The notes under the pieces: generated by a model
Database searches by the model: none
Seen by the model: only the letters and a program-made list of their open reading frames with translations
Told to the model about the DNA's origin: nothing
In this document: positions 1-8,014 of the stretch, in pieces
Numbering within the stretch: position 1 is the first letter of the stretch
How the letters are laid out: every line of letters starts with the position of its first letter
Translations under genes and position numbers: made by a program
Source: Oscillibacter valericigenes Sjm18-20
GTDB taxonomy: Bacteria > Bacillota > Clostridia > Oscillospirales > Oscillospiraceae
Direction: 5' to 3'
Assembly (NCBI GenBank): GCA_000283575.1
Contig: AP012044.1
Span: 1,240,001 to 1,304,000, forward strand
Length of the DNA stretch: 64,000 bases

Positions 1-40
1 GCACATGTCCCACGGCCTCCTGTGTTTTAATGAGCTTCAT
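1..40 (-). CDS. Molybdopterin-binding protein, N-terminal fragment (cut by window edge)
   Basis: Only the first 13 codons are visible. Translation starts at the ATG complementary to 38-40 and reads [13 protein letters not shown]. The start overlaps the TGA of the upstream MOSC gene (ATGA overlap), so the two are translationally coupled. A start of this type after moaA-moaC-MOSC is typical of the MoeA-related molybdopterin-binding proteins found next to molybdenum hydroxylase genes in Clostridia. The name is inferred from the short N-terminus and the operon context; the domain itself is outside the window. Confidence 0.6.
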   Translation of the reverse strand, partial: MKLIKTQEAVGHV

Positions 41-480
41 GCTTTCGCCTCCAGAATTTCGATCTCATCTCCGGCACGGACCGCGCCTTCCCGCACCACC
101 ACGACAAAAATGCCCTCTGTGGGCATGACGCATTTGCCGACGGCCTTTTTGACGGCGCAGTCGCTGTGGCACTCCTTGCCGATCTGGGTGACCTCCACCT
201 CGGTCTTCCCGATGCGCAGATGGGTCCCCACCGGCAGGTGCTTTAAATCAATGCCCACGGTGTTGATGTTCTCCGCGAAGATGCCGTCGGTCAGAGGAAT
301 GGGGCAGGCGGCGCGCATGCTATCCACGCTCTCCTCTGCCAGGAGACTGATCTGCCGATGCCAGTCTCCGGCGTGGGCGTCACCCACGATACCGTGCCGG
401 AGTTTTAGCTGAATTTCAGAAACGGGGTGCTTCTGCGTCCCCTTTTGTTCGCTGATGTTAACGGATGTTACTTTTGCCAT
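37..480 (-). CDS. MOSC domain protein
   Basis: A 147-residue protein made almost entirely of one MOSC domain, the fold shared with the C-terminus of molybdenum cofactor sulfurases. Landmarks are the early [13 protein letters not shown] segment, GIFAEN, and the cysteine-containing [13 protein letters not shown] stretch near residue 105, where MOSC proteins place the sulfur-carrying cysteine. Small stand-alone MOSC proteins are thought to handle sulfur or selenium for the molybdenum centre. The ATG at 480 is chosen over one five codons upstream because GGAGGT lies just before it. It overlaps the end of moaC by 23 nt and is followed by a coupled molybdopterin-binding gene. The exact substrate is unknown. 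Confidence 0.85.
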   Translation of the reverse strand: MAKVTSVNISEQKGTQKHPVSEIQLKLRHGIVGDAHAGDWHRQISLLAEESVDSMRAACPIPLTDGIFAENINTVGIDLKHLPVGTHLRIGKTEVEVTQIGKECHSDCAVKKAVGKCVMPTEGIFVVVVREGAVRAGDEIEILEAKA

Positions 481-964
481 CTGATACCTCCGCAATGTAT
501 TCGCCGCTTTTTCCGCCGCTCTTTTTTAAAAGGCGGATGTTCTGGATGCACATGTCCTTCTGGACGGCCTTGCACATATCGTAAATGGTCAGAGCCGCCA
601 CAGAAACCGCGGTCAGTGCCTCCATTTCAACGCCGGTAACGCCGCTGCATGCGACGCTTGCCAGAATCTCCACACAGCTGGGGCGGTCGTTCAGGTGGAA
701 CGCAATATCGATCTTTGTCAGAGGCAGGGGGTGACACATGGGGATCAGCTCCCAGTTTCGCTTGGCGGCCATGATGCCCGCCACTTGGGCCACCGCCAGC
801 ACGTCGCCCTTTTTCATGCTTCCATCCTTGATTTTTTGCAGAACCTCCGGCGAAACAAGAATCTCGCCGCCAGCCAGAGCCTCCCGACAGGTGATGGGCT
901 TCATTCCTACGTCCACCATGTGGGCGCGGCCCTGCTCGTTGAAATGGGTCAATTTATCTGCCAT
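458..964 (-). CDS. moaC: Cyclic pyranopterin monophosphate synthase MoaC
   Basis: MoaC converts the MoaA product into cyclic pyranopterin monophosphate, an early step of molybdenum cofactor synthesis in the cytoplasm. The 168-residue length is normal for the family. The hallmark MCHPL motif is at residues 76-80, and the conserved [19 protein letters not shown] block follows near residue 110. The open frame continues far upstream of 964, but the ATG at 964 matches the family N-terminus ([19 protein letters not shown]) and has a GAGGAA ribosome-binding site. It lies between moaA and the MOSC gene on the same strand. A gap of about 300 nt to moaA carries a structured repeat, which is unusual inside a moa operon. 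Confidence 0.95.
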   Translation of the reverse strand: MADKLTHFNEQGRAHMVDVGMKPITCREALAGGEILVSPEVLQKIKDGSMKKGDVLAVAQVAGIMAAKRNWELIPMCHPLPLTKIDIAFHLNDRPSCVEILASVACSGVTGVEMEALTAVSVAALTIYDMCKAVQKDMCIQNIRLLKKSGGKSGEYIAEVSDGKSNIR

Positions 965-1175
965 GTTGCCGTTCCTCTGTTTCATGAAAAATCGTGCGCC
1001 TTCGGGGCGGCATTTTTGTCCCGTGTCCCCCGTACCACCTGCGGAAAACCTGCGGGTTTTCGCGAAAGAAGAGGCCGCGCCCGCAAGAAAAAGCAGTTTT
1101 ATCGTAAGGTGGTGATGCGTTCTGCAAGGGCGTCTTCCCGACACTCCCGTCCTATTCACGGAAAAGTCCCGCAAG

Positions 1176-1262
1176 GCTTTTTCGCGAAAGCGGAGGAACA
1201 ACGGAGCAGTGCCAGCTTTCGACAAAGCCGGAAGCGAACAGAGCGAAGTTTGCCCCTCCGCT
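1176..1262 (+). repeat. Structured repeat, copy A (between moaC and moaA)
   Basis: This copy lies in the 296-nt space between moaC and moaA and touches the moaA stop codon. It shares a 61-nt block with copy B in the rRNA spacer at the same length (1192-1252 here, 22494-22554 there): GGAGGAACAACG at the left and GCCGGAAGCGAA followed by AGCGAAGTTTG at the right. The outer stem is AGCGGAGG (1189-1196) with CCTCCGCT (1255-1262), 8 perfect pairs. The inner hairpin is GCTTT-CGAC-AAAGC, and a short GCTTT/AAAGC hairpin precedes the block (1176-1191). The rest of the intergenic stretch holds one further hairpin (1041-1063, GGAAAACC with GGGTTTTC) and no gene. Confidence 0.8.
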
Positions 1263-2205
1263 AGCCGCCGATCTCATTCATGTTTCGGGGCGTGTCGCTG
1301 CCGCCGTCTGAGAGATGGTGCTGCTCCGGCTTTTGGGCAATGCCCCGCCGGATGGCGGCTTCCAGCTCCGCCCCGTGGAGGCCCCGGAGGGACAACTCCG
1401 CCTCGCTGTGGAGGCAGGGCTTCAGCTTCCCGTCCGCCGTGACCCGGATGCGGTCGCAGCGGTTACAAAACCGGTGGCTCAGGGGTTCGATCAGCCCCAC
1501 TGTCCCGGCCCAGCCGGGTACGCGGTAGCGCGCCGCCGTGCCGGAGGGCTCGCAGGGCCGCAGGGCAGGAACCTGCCGCAAAACCTCCTCCGCCGGAAGA
1601 AAGCAGCTCCTCTCCCAGCCGACGCACTGTCCCATGGGCATCAGCTCAATGAAGCGAATTTCCCAGGGGCGGTGTTCGGTTAAGGCCACAAAGTCCCGGA
1701 TCTCGCTGTCGTTGAAACCTCCGATCAGCACCACATTACACTTCAGATTTGTAAATCCGGCCCGCTCCGCCGCTTCCAGCCCCGCCAGCACATCGACAAG
1801 GCGGCCCCGGCGGGTGATGTGGGAAAAGCGCTCGGGGCAAAGGGTGTCCACACTGACGTTCAGGCGGCTTACACCCGCCTCCTTCAGCGGCGCGGCAAGA
1901 TCCGGAAGGAGGCTGCCGTTAGTGGTCATGCACAGCTCTTCAAGGCCGCCGATGGCGGAAAGCCCCCCGCAAATCTCCAGAATTCCGCGCCGTACCAGCG
2001 GTTCCCCGCCGGTGAGACGAATTTTTTTAACACCGCAGTTTACCGCCGCCCGCCCAATCTCCACGCACTCTTCCGCGGACAGGATGTCGCGGTGCGTACG
2101 TTTTTCCACGCCCGTTTCCGGCATACAGTACCGGCATCGGTAATTGCACAGGTCTGTCACCGAAAGCCGCAGATATCGGATTGTCCGGCCACAGCCGTCG
2201 GTCAT
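1261..2205 (-). CDS. moaA: GTP 3',8-cyclase MoaA
   Basis: Radical SAM enzyme that rearranges GTP to 3',8-cyclo-GTP in the first step of molybdenum cofactor synthesis. The N-terminal cluster motif CNYRCRYC (CX3CX2C) is at residues 20-27. The C-terminal second-cluster cysteines are in [18 protein letters not shown], and the protein ends in Gly-Gly as MoaA does. At 314 residues it is slightly shorter than many homologues. The ATG at 2205 is preferred over the GTG at 2211 because GGAGG sits five bases before it. It is the first gene of the minus-strand moaA-moaC-MOSC-molybdopterin-binding operon. Its stop codon lies within the last bases of repeat copy A. Confidence 0.95.
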   Translation of the reverse strand: MTDGCGRTIRYLRLSVTDLCNYRCRYCMPETGVEKRTHRDILSAEECVEIGRAAVNCGVKKIRLTGGEPLVRRGILEICGGLSAIGGLEELCMTTNGSLLPDLAAPLKEAGVSRLNVSVDTLCPERFSHITRRGRLVDVLAGLEAAERAGFTNLKCNVVLIGGFNDSEIRDFVALTEHRPWEIRFIELMPMGQCVGWERSCFLPAEEVLRQVPALRPCEPSGTAARYRVPGWAGTVGLIEPLSHRFCNRCDRIRVTADGKLKPCLHSEAELSLRGLHGAELEAAIRRGIAQKPEQHHLSDGGSDTPRNMNEIGG

Positions 2206-2243
2206 AGGCACCTCCGTGATACTTACATAAGATGAACGGAATC

Positions 2244-2272
2244 AGTTTAGCATTTCTGCCAAAGGAAGTCAA
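2244..2272 (-). promoter_or_regulatory. Sigma-A-type promoter of the moaA operon
   Basis: On the minus strand, TTGACT (2267-2272) is 17 nt from TAAACT (2244-2249), ending 39 nt before the moaA start. It is divergent from the yqeC promoter 25 nt away, so the molybdopterin and selenium-maturation genes share one control region. Confidence 0.65.
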
Positions 2273-2296
2273 GAAAAGAGAGATATATTTGTCGTC

Positions 2297-2325
2297 TTGA
2301 CGGGATTGCGGGTGCGTGCTATTCT
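2297..2325 (+). promoter_or_regulatory. Sigma-A-type promoter of yqeC-yqeB
   Basis: TTGACG (2297-2302), a 17-nt spacer, then TATTCT (2320-2325), ending 30 nt before the yqeC start. It is divergent with the moaA promoter. Confidence 0.65.
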
Positions 2326-2354
2326 TTCAAAAGAAAAGCGGAGGGGGAGAGACG

Positions 2355-3014
2355 ATGGACTGGGTGCGCACGTTGGAGATTCGCACCGGCGTCACGGCGG
2401 TAATCGGCGGCGGCGGGAAAACCACTCTTTTGCGGACGTTAGGGGAAGAACTGGCGGAAGCGGGTTGCAAAGTGCTGCTGTGTACCACCACGAAAATTTT
2501 TCCGTTTGAGGGGATGCCCTGTGTGACGGAAAAGGGGGAGGATGCGCTGCTGGCGGCACGGGCGCGGAGCGGGCTGGTCTGCGCCGGGACGCTTTTGAAC
2601 AACGGAAAACTGACTGCTCCGGCGGTGCCTATGGCGCGGCTTGAGGCGCTGTTCGACTATGTGCTTGTGGAGGCGGACGGCTCGGCGCACCTTCCCCTGA
2701 AGGCCCACGCCCCCCACGAGCCGGTGATTCCGGCGGAGGCGTCGCAGACGATTTGCGTGGTGGGGGCCTCCGGTTTTGGAAAGCCCATACAGGAGGCGGC
2801 CCACCGCCCGGAGCTCTATGCGGCGCTGGCGGGCGCGGCGGCGACAGATATCGTCACACCGAAGCTGGTCGCCGCCGCCCTGAAGACGGAAAATCTGCAT
2901 CACCGGGTGCTGGTGAACCAAGCGGAACTGGCGGTTTTTGAAGCGAAAGAACTGGTTATACTTTTGGACGGTCCGGCTGTGGCGGGGTCCTTGAAGCTTG
3001 GAAGGATTTTTTGA
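2355..3014 (+). CDS. yqeC: Selenium cofactor biosynthesis protein YqeC
   Basis: YqeC is a small P-loop protein found with selenium-dependent molybdenum hydroxylases and is believed to help make or insert their labile selenium cofactor. The P-loop GGGGKTT is at residues 18-24, followed by CTTTKIFP and VLVEADGS, both typical of the family. At 219 residues the length is normal. The ATG at 2355 follows a GGGGGAG ribosome-binding site; an in-frame ATG at 2316 would lie across the promoter and is rejected. The gene ends just before yqeB. The biochemical activity is not settled; the assignment rests on family motifs and the yqeB neighbour. Confidence 0.88.
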   Translation: MDWVRTLEIRTGVTAVIGGGGKTTLLRTLGEELAEAGCKVLLCTTTKIFPFEGMPCVTEKGEDALLAARARSGLVCAGTLLNNGKLTAPAVPMARLEALFDYVLVEADGSAHLPLKAHAPHEPVIPAEASQTICVVGASGFGKPIQEAAHRPELYAALAGAAATDIVTPKLVAAALKTENLHHRVLVNQAELAVFEAKELVILLDGPAVAGSLKLGRIF

Positions 3015-3046
3015 CCGCCATGGGGACGGAGAAGGAGAGAGTTGCG

Positions 3047-3832
3047 ATGCTGACAGTGATTCGCGGTGCGGGAGATATCGCGACGGGGACGGCCCTGCGC
3101 CTGTGGCGCAGCGGTGTGCAGGTGGTGATGACCGACCTGCCCAATCCCACTGCTATCCGGCGTACGGTCTGTTTTTCCCAGGCCATTGTACTGGGCCGGG
3201 CCACGGTGGAGGATGTGACGGCGGTCCGGGCAGAGACGGCGGCGGAGGCGCTTGCTTTGTTAAAAGAGAACGTCATTCCTGTTTTGCCGGACCCGGAGGG
3301 AGCGTGCATCTCCCGGCTGCGGCCCGATGCGGTGGTGGACGCCATCCTTGCCAAAAAGAATCTGGGGACAAAGATTACCGACGCGCCCGTGGTGGTGGGT
3401 GTCGGTCCCGGCTTCACGGCGGGGGTGGACTGTCACGCGGTGGTGGAAACCATGCGGGGCCATACGCTGGGCCGGACGTACTACAAAGGTTCCGCCCTGC
3501 CCAACACGGGCATTCCCGGACTCATTGGCGGCTTTTCCGGCGAGCGGGTCCTCCGCGCTCCGGCAGACGGCGTGTTCTGCCAGAAGCTGGATATCGGTGC
3601 ACAGGTGACGGAGGGCGACGTGGCCGGCGAGGTGCAGGGCATTCCCATGCGCTGTACCCTCACCGGCGTCCTGCGGGGAATTCTGGCGGACGGCACACCT
3701 GTTTTTAAAGGCATGAAGGCAGGAGATGTGGACCCAAGGGGGCAGGAGGCCAATTGCTTTACTGCGTCGGACAAGGCACTGGCGGTGGGCGGCGGCGTAC
3801 TGGAGGCCGTTTTCCACCTGAGCCGGGGCTGA
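3047..3832 (+). CDS. yqeB: Selenium-dependent molybdenum hydroxylase system protein YqeB
   Basis: A 261-residue protein of the EF2563/YqeB family, which co-occurs with selenium-dependent xanthine dehydrogenase-like hydroxylases. It begins MLTVIRGAGDIATG, a Rossmann-like glycine-rich start. The middle carries a GVGPGFTAGVDCHAVVET segment and the C-terminal part resembles a lipoyl-like carrier fold (RAPADGVF, GDVAGEVQG). The start at 3047 is chosen because AAGGAGAG lies upstream and the N-terminus matches the family; the frame is open back to 3011. It probably acts with YqeC after cofactor assembly. The hydroxylase subunits themselves are not in this window. Confidence 0.88.
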   Translation: MLTVIRGAGDIATGTALRLWRSGVQVVMTDLPNPTAIRRTVCFSQAIVLGRATVEDVTAVRAETAAEALALLKENVIPVLPDPEGACISRLRPDAVVDAILAKKNLGTKITDAPVVVGVGPGFTAGVDCHAVVETMRGHTLGRTYYKGSALPNTGIPGLIGGFSGERVLRAPADGVFCQKLDIGAQVTEGDVAGEVQGIPMRCTLTGVLRGILADGTPVFKGMKAGDVDPRGQEANCFTASDKALAVGGGVLEAVFHLSRG

Positions 3833-4019
3833 TGAAAAAAGCAGCCGGGAAAGCCGCGAAACGCATTTGCGGGCCAGAATTTTCACGCATGCTTTCAAGA
3901 CGGGATGCTGCAAAAAGAAAAAGCCGAAAACCGGCGGAGAGCCCATTTTGTGGAATTTTGCTGCCGGACGGCTATTGCCCGCGTGAGCTTTTCCATTCGG
4001 AAGACCTGATAGAAGCATG

Positions 4020-4060
4020 AACGCGGGCCGGTATCTTTTGATATCGGCCCGCGTTTTATT
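4020..4060. terminator. Bidirectional terminator between yqeB and panE
   Basis: A 15-pair stem ACGCGGGCCGGTATC / GATATCGGCCCGCGT (one G-T pair) with a TTTT loop, followed by TTTTATT. It lies between two convergent genes. The preceding stretch 3833-4019 contains no convincing gene. Confidence 0.85.
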
Positions 4061-4086
4061 ACGGTGCTGGCAAAGAACAGAAAAAA

Positions 4087-5004
4087 TCAGTAGGTGCTTT
4101 CCATTTCCTGTACCTGCCGGTAAAGCCAGTCGTTCACCGGAACGGCAATGGCATGCTTTGCTGCGAGGCGGCGAATCGTTCCGGAGAACAATTCCACCTC
4201 GCTTTTGCGGTGCGCTTTCCCATCCTGCCGCATGGACGGCTCTCCGTCGCCGGGTAAGGCCTGAATAATGGAGTCCCACTCCGCAACGTCCTGCTCCGAC
4301 AACGGCACACCCTCGGCATTGGCAACCTGGACGACTTCCCGCATGGCGCCCAGCATGGCATCCCGGGCCGGACCCGGAACCTGCAGTCCGCTGTATCCGC
4401 ACTGGAATACCATAGATGCCTGATTACATCCAGTATTGCACAGCAGCTTGCTCCACATGTGGACCTGAATGTCCTCCGGCAGGGAATAGGGAAACTTTAT
4501 GCGGTCGAAAAAGGAGGTCAGCGCCCGCAGACGGCGGTCGTTCCCCCGGCTGGGGACGCCCAGGGCCAGTTCGCCGAATACAGGGCAGACGACCCGGTTG
4601 CCATCTTTCACGGCGGACATCTTCTGGGCAATACACCAGACGATCTTCTCTTTCCCGAAGGCGTCAGCCAGTGTCTGTTCGCTGGAGATTCCGTTGAGAG
4701 CGGAGATGACGGTGGTGTCCGGCCCCACCAGATGGCGGCATTCGGAAATGCCAGCCTCCAGCGCGTTGAACTTCACAGAAAACAGCAAAAGATCCGGTGG
4801 TTCGCTCTCCGCCGCCGCATCGGCATAATGAAATGCGCAGCGCTCCCCGTTGAGGAACACGCCCTCCTTTTTGTAGCGGGCGGTGCGGTCTGCATCCGCC
4901 AGAATCTTTACATTTTCGTATCCCGCGCCCCGAGTGAGCTGATGGGCGAAAATGATACCCAGCGCGCCCAGACCCACGATACCGACGGTTTGGATTTCTT
5001 TCAT
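4087..5004 (-). CDS. panE: 2-dehydropantoate 2-reductase family protein
   Basis: Ketopantoate reductase family enzyme, normally reducing 2-dehydropantoate to pantoate with NADPH for coenzyme A synthesis. The dinucleotide-binding motif GIVGLGALG is at residues 8-16. The conserved catalytic lysine region WSKLLCNTGCNQ is present near residue 195, and the C-terminal ApbA helix bundle is complete (305 residues). AAAGGAG precedes the ATG at 5004. It is a single gene between two terminators. Paralogues of this family act on other 2-keto acids, so the pantothenate role is probable and not proven. Confidence 0.8.
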   Translation of the reverse strand: MKEIQTVGIVGLGALGIIFAHQLTRGAGYENVKILADADRTARYKKEGVFLNGERCAFHYADAAAESEPPDLLLFSVKFNALEAGISECRHLVGPDTTVISALNGISSEQTLADAFGKEKIVWCIAQKMSAVKDGNRVVCPVFGELALGVPSRGNDRRLRALTSFFDRIKFPYSLPEDIQVHMWSKLLCNTGCNQASMVFQCGYSGLQVPGPARDAMLGAMREVVQVANAEGVPLSEQDVAEWDSIIQALPGDGEPSMRQDGKAHRKSEVELFSGTIRRLAAKHAIAVPVNDWLYRQVQEMESTY

Positions 5005-5040
5005 CGTAAATTCTCCTTTTTAATCGATACGATTCATAAA

Positions 5041-5068
5041 AAAGCGGAAGCCGAAAGGCTCCCGCTTT
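5041..5068 (-). terminator. Terminator of the radical SAM gene
   Basis: AAAGCGGAAGCC / GGCTCCCGCTTT with a GAAA tetraloop and one mismatch, next to a T-rich tract on the minus strand. It lies directly after the radical SAM stop codon and before panE. Confidence 0.75.
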
Positions 5069-5074
5069 TAAGGC

Positions 5075-5962
5075 TCAGGACGCGATCTCCAGCCAGCGCA
5101 AGTCGTAGGGCTCGAACACCACTTTTTCGTAGGCGTCCACGTCCAACTTCGTGCCGTCCCAATCGGAGTGAATGTCGCCATTCTGCTTGATGAGAATATC
5201 GTACAGAATGTCATAGGTCACACCGTCCCTGCCGTCCCGCTCCACGATGGTGGAGTAAGGCAGGGTCTTGTGATAGGTCAGCTCCATTCCCTTGTAGTCA
5301 AAATGGAATCCGCAGCGCATACGACAGCCGTCCAGACCAGTGTACCGGGAGATCTTCTTCAGATCGCTGAGGATCATGTCACCAGCTTCGTCATAGAGAT
5401 TTTCCGGTGTGGTTGCGGTATAGTCGAAGCGGAACTGAATGTTGGCGCCGGGAATTTTGCGAAACCGCTCCACATAGGGGATCATGTCCGCTTTCGGATA
5501 ATTTTTGTAGAGTACGCAGTTAATGCGGAAAGGAACCGCCAGACGGCTCAAAAGCGCATCGTTGGATTCTACCACGTATTTCTGCATGTGGCGAGAGACG
5601 TTGATGCAGGTAATTTTATCCTGATTGCGGCGGGTGAATTCCACAATGTCGCCCTCGGACTGATGCTGGGAAACCGGAAGGGTGGTGTTAATATAAATCT
5701 TGTGGGTGGCGGGGATATGGTCCAGCATGCTCTGCAAAGCATACAGGTCCGCCAGAGGCTCTCCGCCGGTGAAGACGAAATCACACTCCGGCGTGATTGC
5801 GTCCATTCGGTCAATGCTCCGGCAGATATTCTCTGCGGAGAATCCCGTCAGGTCGGCATACTCCCCCTTGTTGATGCAGAAGGGACAGTGGTTGTTGCAG
5901 TCGTAGGGGACAAAGACGGTGACGGTGGCTCCGCCTTCCCGCGTCTTGTAGGGATGAATCAT
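5075..5962 (-). CDS. Radical SAM protein of unknown specificity
   Basis: A 295-residue radical SAM protein. The cluster motif CNNHCPFC (CX3CX2C) is at residues 22-29, and the SAM-binding FTGGEPLADL glycine-rich motif is near residue 64. There is no SPASM-type cysteine array at the C-terminus; only two extra cysteines (CRMRC) appear near residue 215. The length and pattern resemble small stand-alone radical SAM enzymes related to MoaA-like or activase-like families. It has its own terminator and no obvious substrate peptide next to it. It sits beside the molybdenum/selenium genes, but nothing in the sequence links it to them. The ATG at 5962 follows GGAAAGG. Confidence 0.8.
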   Translation of the reverse strand: MIHPYKTREGGATVTVFVPYDCNNHCPFCINKGEYADLTGFSAENICRSIDRMDAITPECDFVFTGGEPLADLYALQSMLDHIPATHKIYINTTLPVSQHQSEGDIVEFTRRNQDKITCINVSRHMQKYVVESNDALLSRLAVPFRINCVLYKNYPKADMIPYVERFRKIPGANIQFRFDYTATTPENLYDEAGDMILSDLKKISRYTGLDGCRMRCGFHFDYKGMELTYHKTLPYSTIVERDGRDGVTYDILYDILIKQNGDIHSDWDGTKLDVDAYEKVVFEPYDLRWLEIAS

Positions 5963-6115
5963 GTTGATCGGCCTTTCCGTTAAGAATCAGGGAAAATGGA
6001 GGTGACAGATCCCCCAAAATATTATATACGATTTAATATTTTACTTCATTATTTTTAAGAGGTCAAGAGAAATCAAAAAAAATGGCAATGTAAAATTCGG
6101 GAACCGGGAAAATGC

Positions 6116-6144
6116 TGTACATAGTCTGCGACAAATGTTATAAT
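6116..6144 (+). promoter_or_regulatory. Promoter of the FHA-SEDS/PBP operon
   Basis: TGTACA (6116-6121), 17 nt, TATAAT (6139-6144). The -10 is consensus. The start codon is 59 nt downstream. Confidence 0.65.
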
Positions 6145-6202
6145 AACCGCGAAATAGTCGGGCGCCTGGATTTGCGCGCAAGCTTGGAAAGGAGGCGGCA
6201 CG

Positions 6203-8014
6203 ATGACCATGGCGCAGTCTGCTCTGGATGCCATAACGGCAGTACTTGCCGCCCACCCTCTGGGGGGGATGTGGTTTTCCGCCGTGGTGCGCTTTTTGTT
6301 CCCTGCGCTGGCGGTGCTGATTCTGGCCCGGGCCATCCGGGGCCTTTTGAAGATTCCCCATACACCGGAGACCTGGGGCCAGCTGAGTCTGCCAAACGGT
6401 GCGCCCATTCCCCTGACGCACTGGGAAAATATCATCGGACGGAACAAGACGGCGGATGTGCTTTTGACGTATCCCAGCATTTCCCGGCAGCATGCGGCCC
6501 TTTGCCGGGGCGAGGCGGGGGACTGGACGCTGTATGATCTGGGTTCCAGAGGGGGCACGAAGTTAAACGGTGAGGCGGTGGTATCTTCCGCCCCGGTGAA
6601 GATGGGGGATACGATTACCATGGGCGGCGTGCCGCTGATCTTCCTGCCCCAGACGGTTGGGGAACGGGAGGATCTTGAGCGCCGGCGAAAGGCCGAACGG
6701 CCCGCCGCCATCTGGCCGTCATTTTTGTGGCTGACGCTGTTTCAGGTGCTGGCCTGCCTCCAGCTGATTGTAGCGGAGGGGACGGAGGTGTCCGCCGCAC
6801 TACCGCTGACATTTTTGGGCCTGACGGCGGTGATGTGGATCTACTATGCGGTACTGCGAGCGACGAAATGTGTGGGCTTTGAGATGGAGACCATCGCATT
6901 TTTTCTGTCCACGCTGTCCCTTTCCATCACGGCGTCCTCCGCGCCGCAGTCCCTGCCCAAGCAGTTTATTGCGGTGGTTCTGGGACTGGGACTGTTTTTG
7001 CTTCTGGGCCTGTCCCTGCGGGATTTGAGCCGGGTCCAGAAGCTCCGCTGGTTCTCCGCAGCCGCGGCGATAGGACTTTTGGGGATCACGCTGGTGCTGG
7101 GCAGCCGGGTATTTGGCGCAAAAAACTGGATTATTCTGGGGCCGCTGTCCTTTCAGCCCTCTGAACTTGCAAAGATCTGCTACATTTTTGCCGGGTCCGC
7201 CACTCTGGAGCGATTATTCCGCAGACGGAATCTGACGCTGTTCATCGTTCTCACCGGCGTTTGTATCGGATGCCTGGGGCTTATGAGCGACTTCGGAACC
7301 GCCGCCGTCTTTTTTGTCACGTTTCTGGTCATCGCCTATCTCCGCTCCGGAGATTTTGCCACTCTGGGCCTGATCTGCGGCGCGGCGGTGTTCGGCGCGG
7401 GCATCATCGTGAAGTTCAAGCCGTATATCCTAAGCCGGTTCGCCACCTGGGGCCACGCGTGGCAAAACGCCTCCGTGGGCGCGGCTTACCAGCAGACCAG
7501 GACCATGTCCGCCGCGGCCAGCGGAGGCCTCGTGGGCATGGGGGCCGGAAACGGCTGGCTCCACCGGGTTCCTGCGGGGGATACCGATCTGGTATTCGGA
7601 ATGCTCTGCGAGGAGTGGGGTCTTGTGATCGCGGTGCTGGCCGTGGTGTCCATCGTGACGCTGGCGGTTTTCGCAGTTCGGGCCTGCCGGGTGGGGCGGT
7701 CCAGCTTTTATATCATCGCCGCCTGCGCGGCCGGGTCGTTGCTGGTGTTCCAGACCTGCCTGAATGTCTTCGGGTCCGTGGACATCCTGCCGCTTACAGG
7801 CGTGACGCTGCCTTTCGTGTCCAACGGCGGGTCCGCCATGATGTCGGCGTGGGGCCTGCTGGCTTTTTTGAAGGCAACGGATACCCGGGAGAACGCCAGC
7901 TTCGCCATCCGGCGCGGCCCAGGCCGAAAGCTGACAGAGGAGGCCCGCCGCCGTACGGAACCAGTGCGGGACGACGAATTCCGCAGAGAGGAGGACCGCC
8001 ATGAGGAAAATTGA
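6203..8014 (+). CDS. SEDS-family (RodA/FtsW) glycosyltransferase with N-terminal FHA domain
   Basis: A 603-residue fusion. Residues 20-48 form one membrane segment. Residues about 58-150 are a forkhead-associated domain, with the GRN (IIGRNKTADV) and SxxH (SISRQH) motifs that bind phosphothreonine. From about residue 170 there is a SEDS polytopic domain with the signature GVTLPFVSNGGSAMMS near the end. SEDS proteins polymerise lipid II into glycan strands at the membrane together with a class B PBP, which is encoded next and overlaps by 14 nt. The FHA domain suggests control by a Ser/Thr kinase; this is an inference. The start at 6203 follows AAGGAGG. The tail is rich in Arg and Glu. Confidence 0.9.
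   Translation: MTMAQSALDAITAVLAAHPLGGMWFSAVVRFLFPALAVLILARAIRGLLKIPHTPETWGQLSLPNGAPIPLTHWENIIGRNKTADVLLTYPSISRQHAALCRGEAGDWTLYDLGSRGGTKLNGEAVVSSAPVKMGDTITMGGVPLIFLPQTVGEREDLERRRKAERPAAIWPSFLWLTLFQVLACLQLIVAEGTEVSAALPLTFLGLTAVMWIYYAVLRATKCVGFEMETIAFFLSTLSLSITASSAPQSLPKQFIAVVLGLGLFLLLGLSLRDLSRVQKLRWFSAAAAIGLLGITLVLGSRVFGAKNWIILGPLSFQPSELAKICYIFAGSATLERLFRRRNLTLFIVLTGVCIGCLGLMSDFGTAAVFFVTFLVIAYLRSGDFATLGLICGAAVFGAGIIVKFKPYILSRFATWGHAWQNASVGAAYQQTRTMSAAASGGLVGMGAGNGWLHRVPAGDTDLVFGMLCEEWGLVIAVLAVVSIVTLAVFAVRACRVGRSSFYIIAACAAGSLLVFQTCLNVFGSVDILPLTGVTLPFVSNGGSAMMSAWGLLAFLKATDTRENASFAIRRGPGRKLTEEARRRTEPVRDDEFRREEDRHEEN

Noticed and set aside
3754..4020. Open frame of 88 codons after yqeB
   Set aside because: It starts inside yqeB, ends in the terminator stem, and has no ribosome-binding site or recognisable motif.
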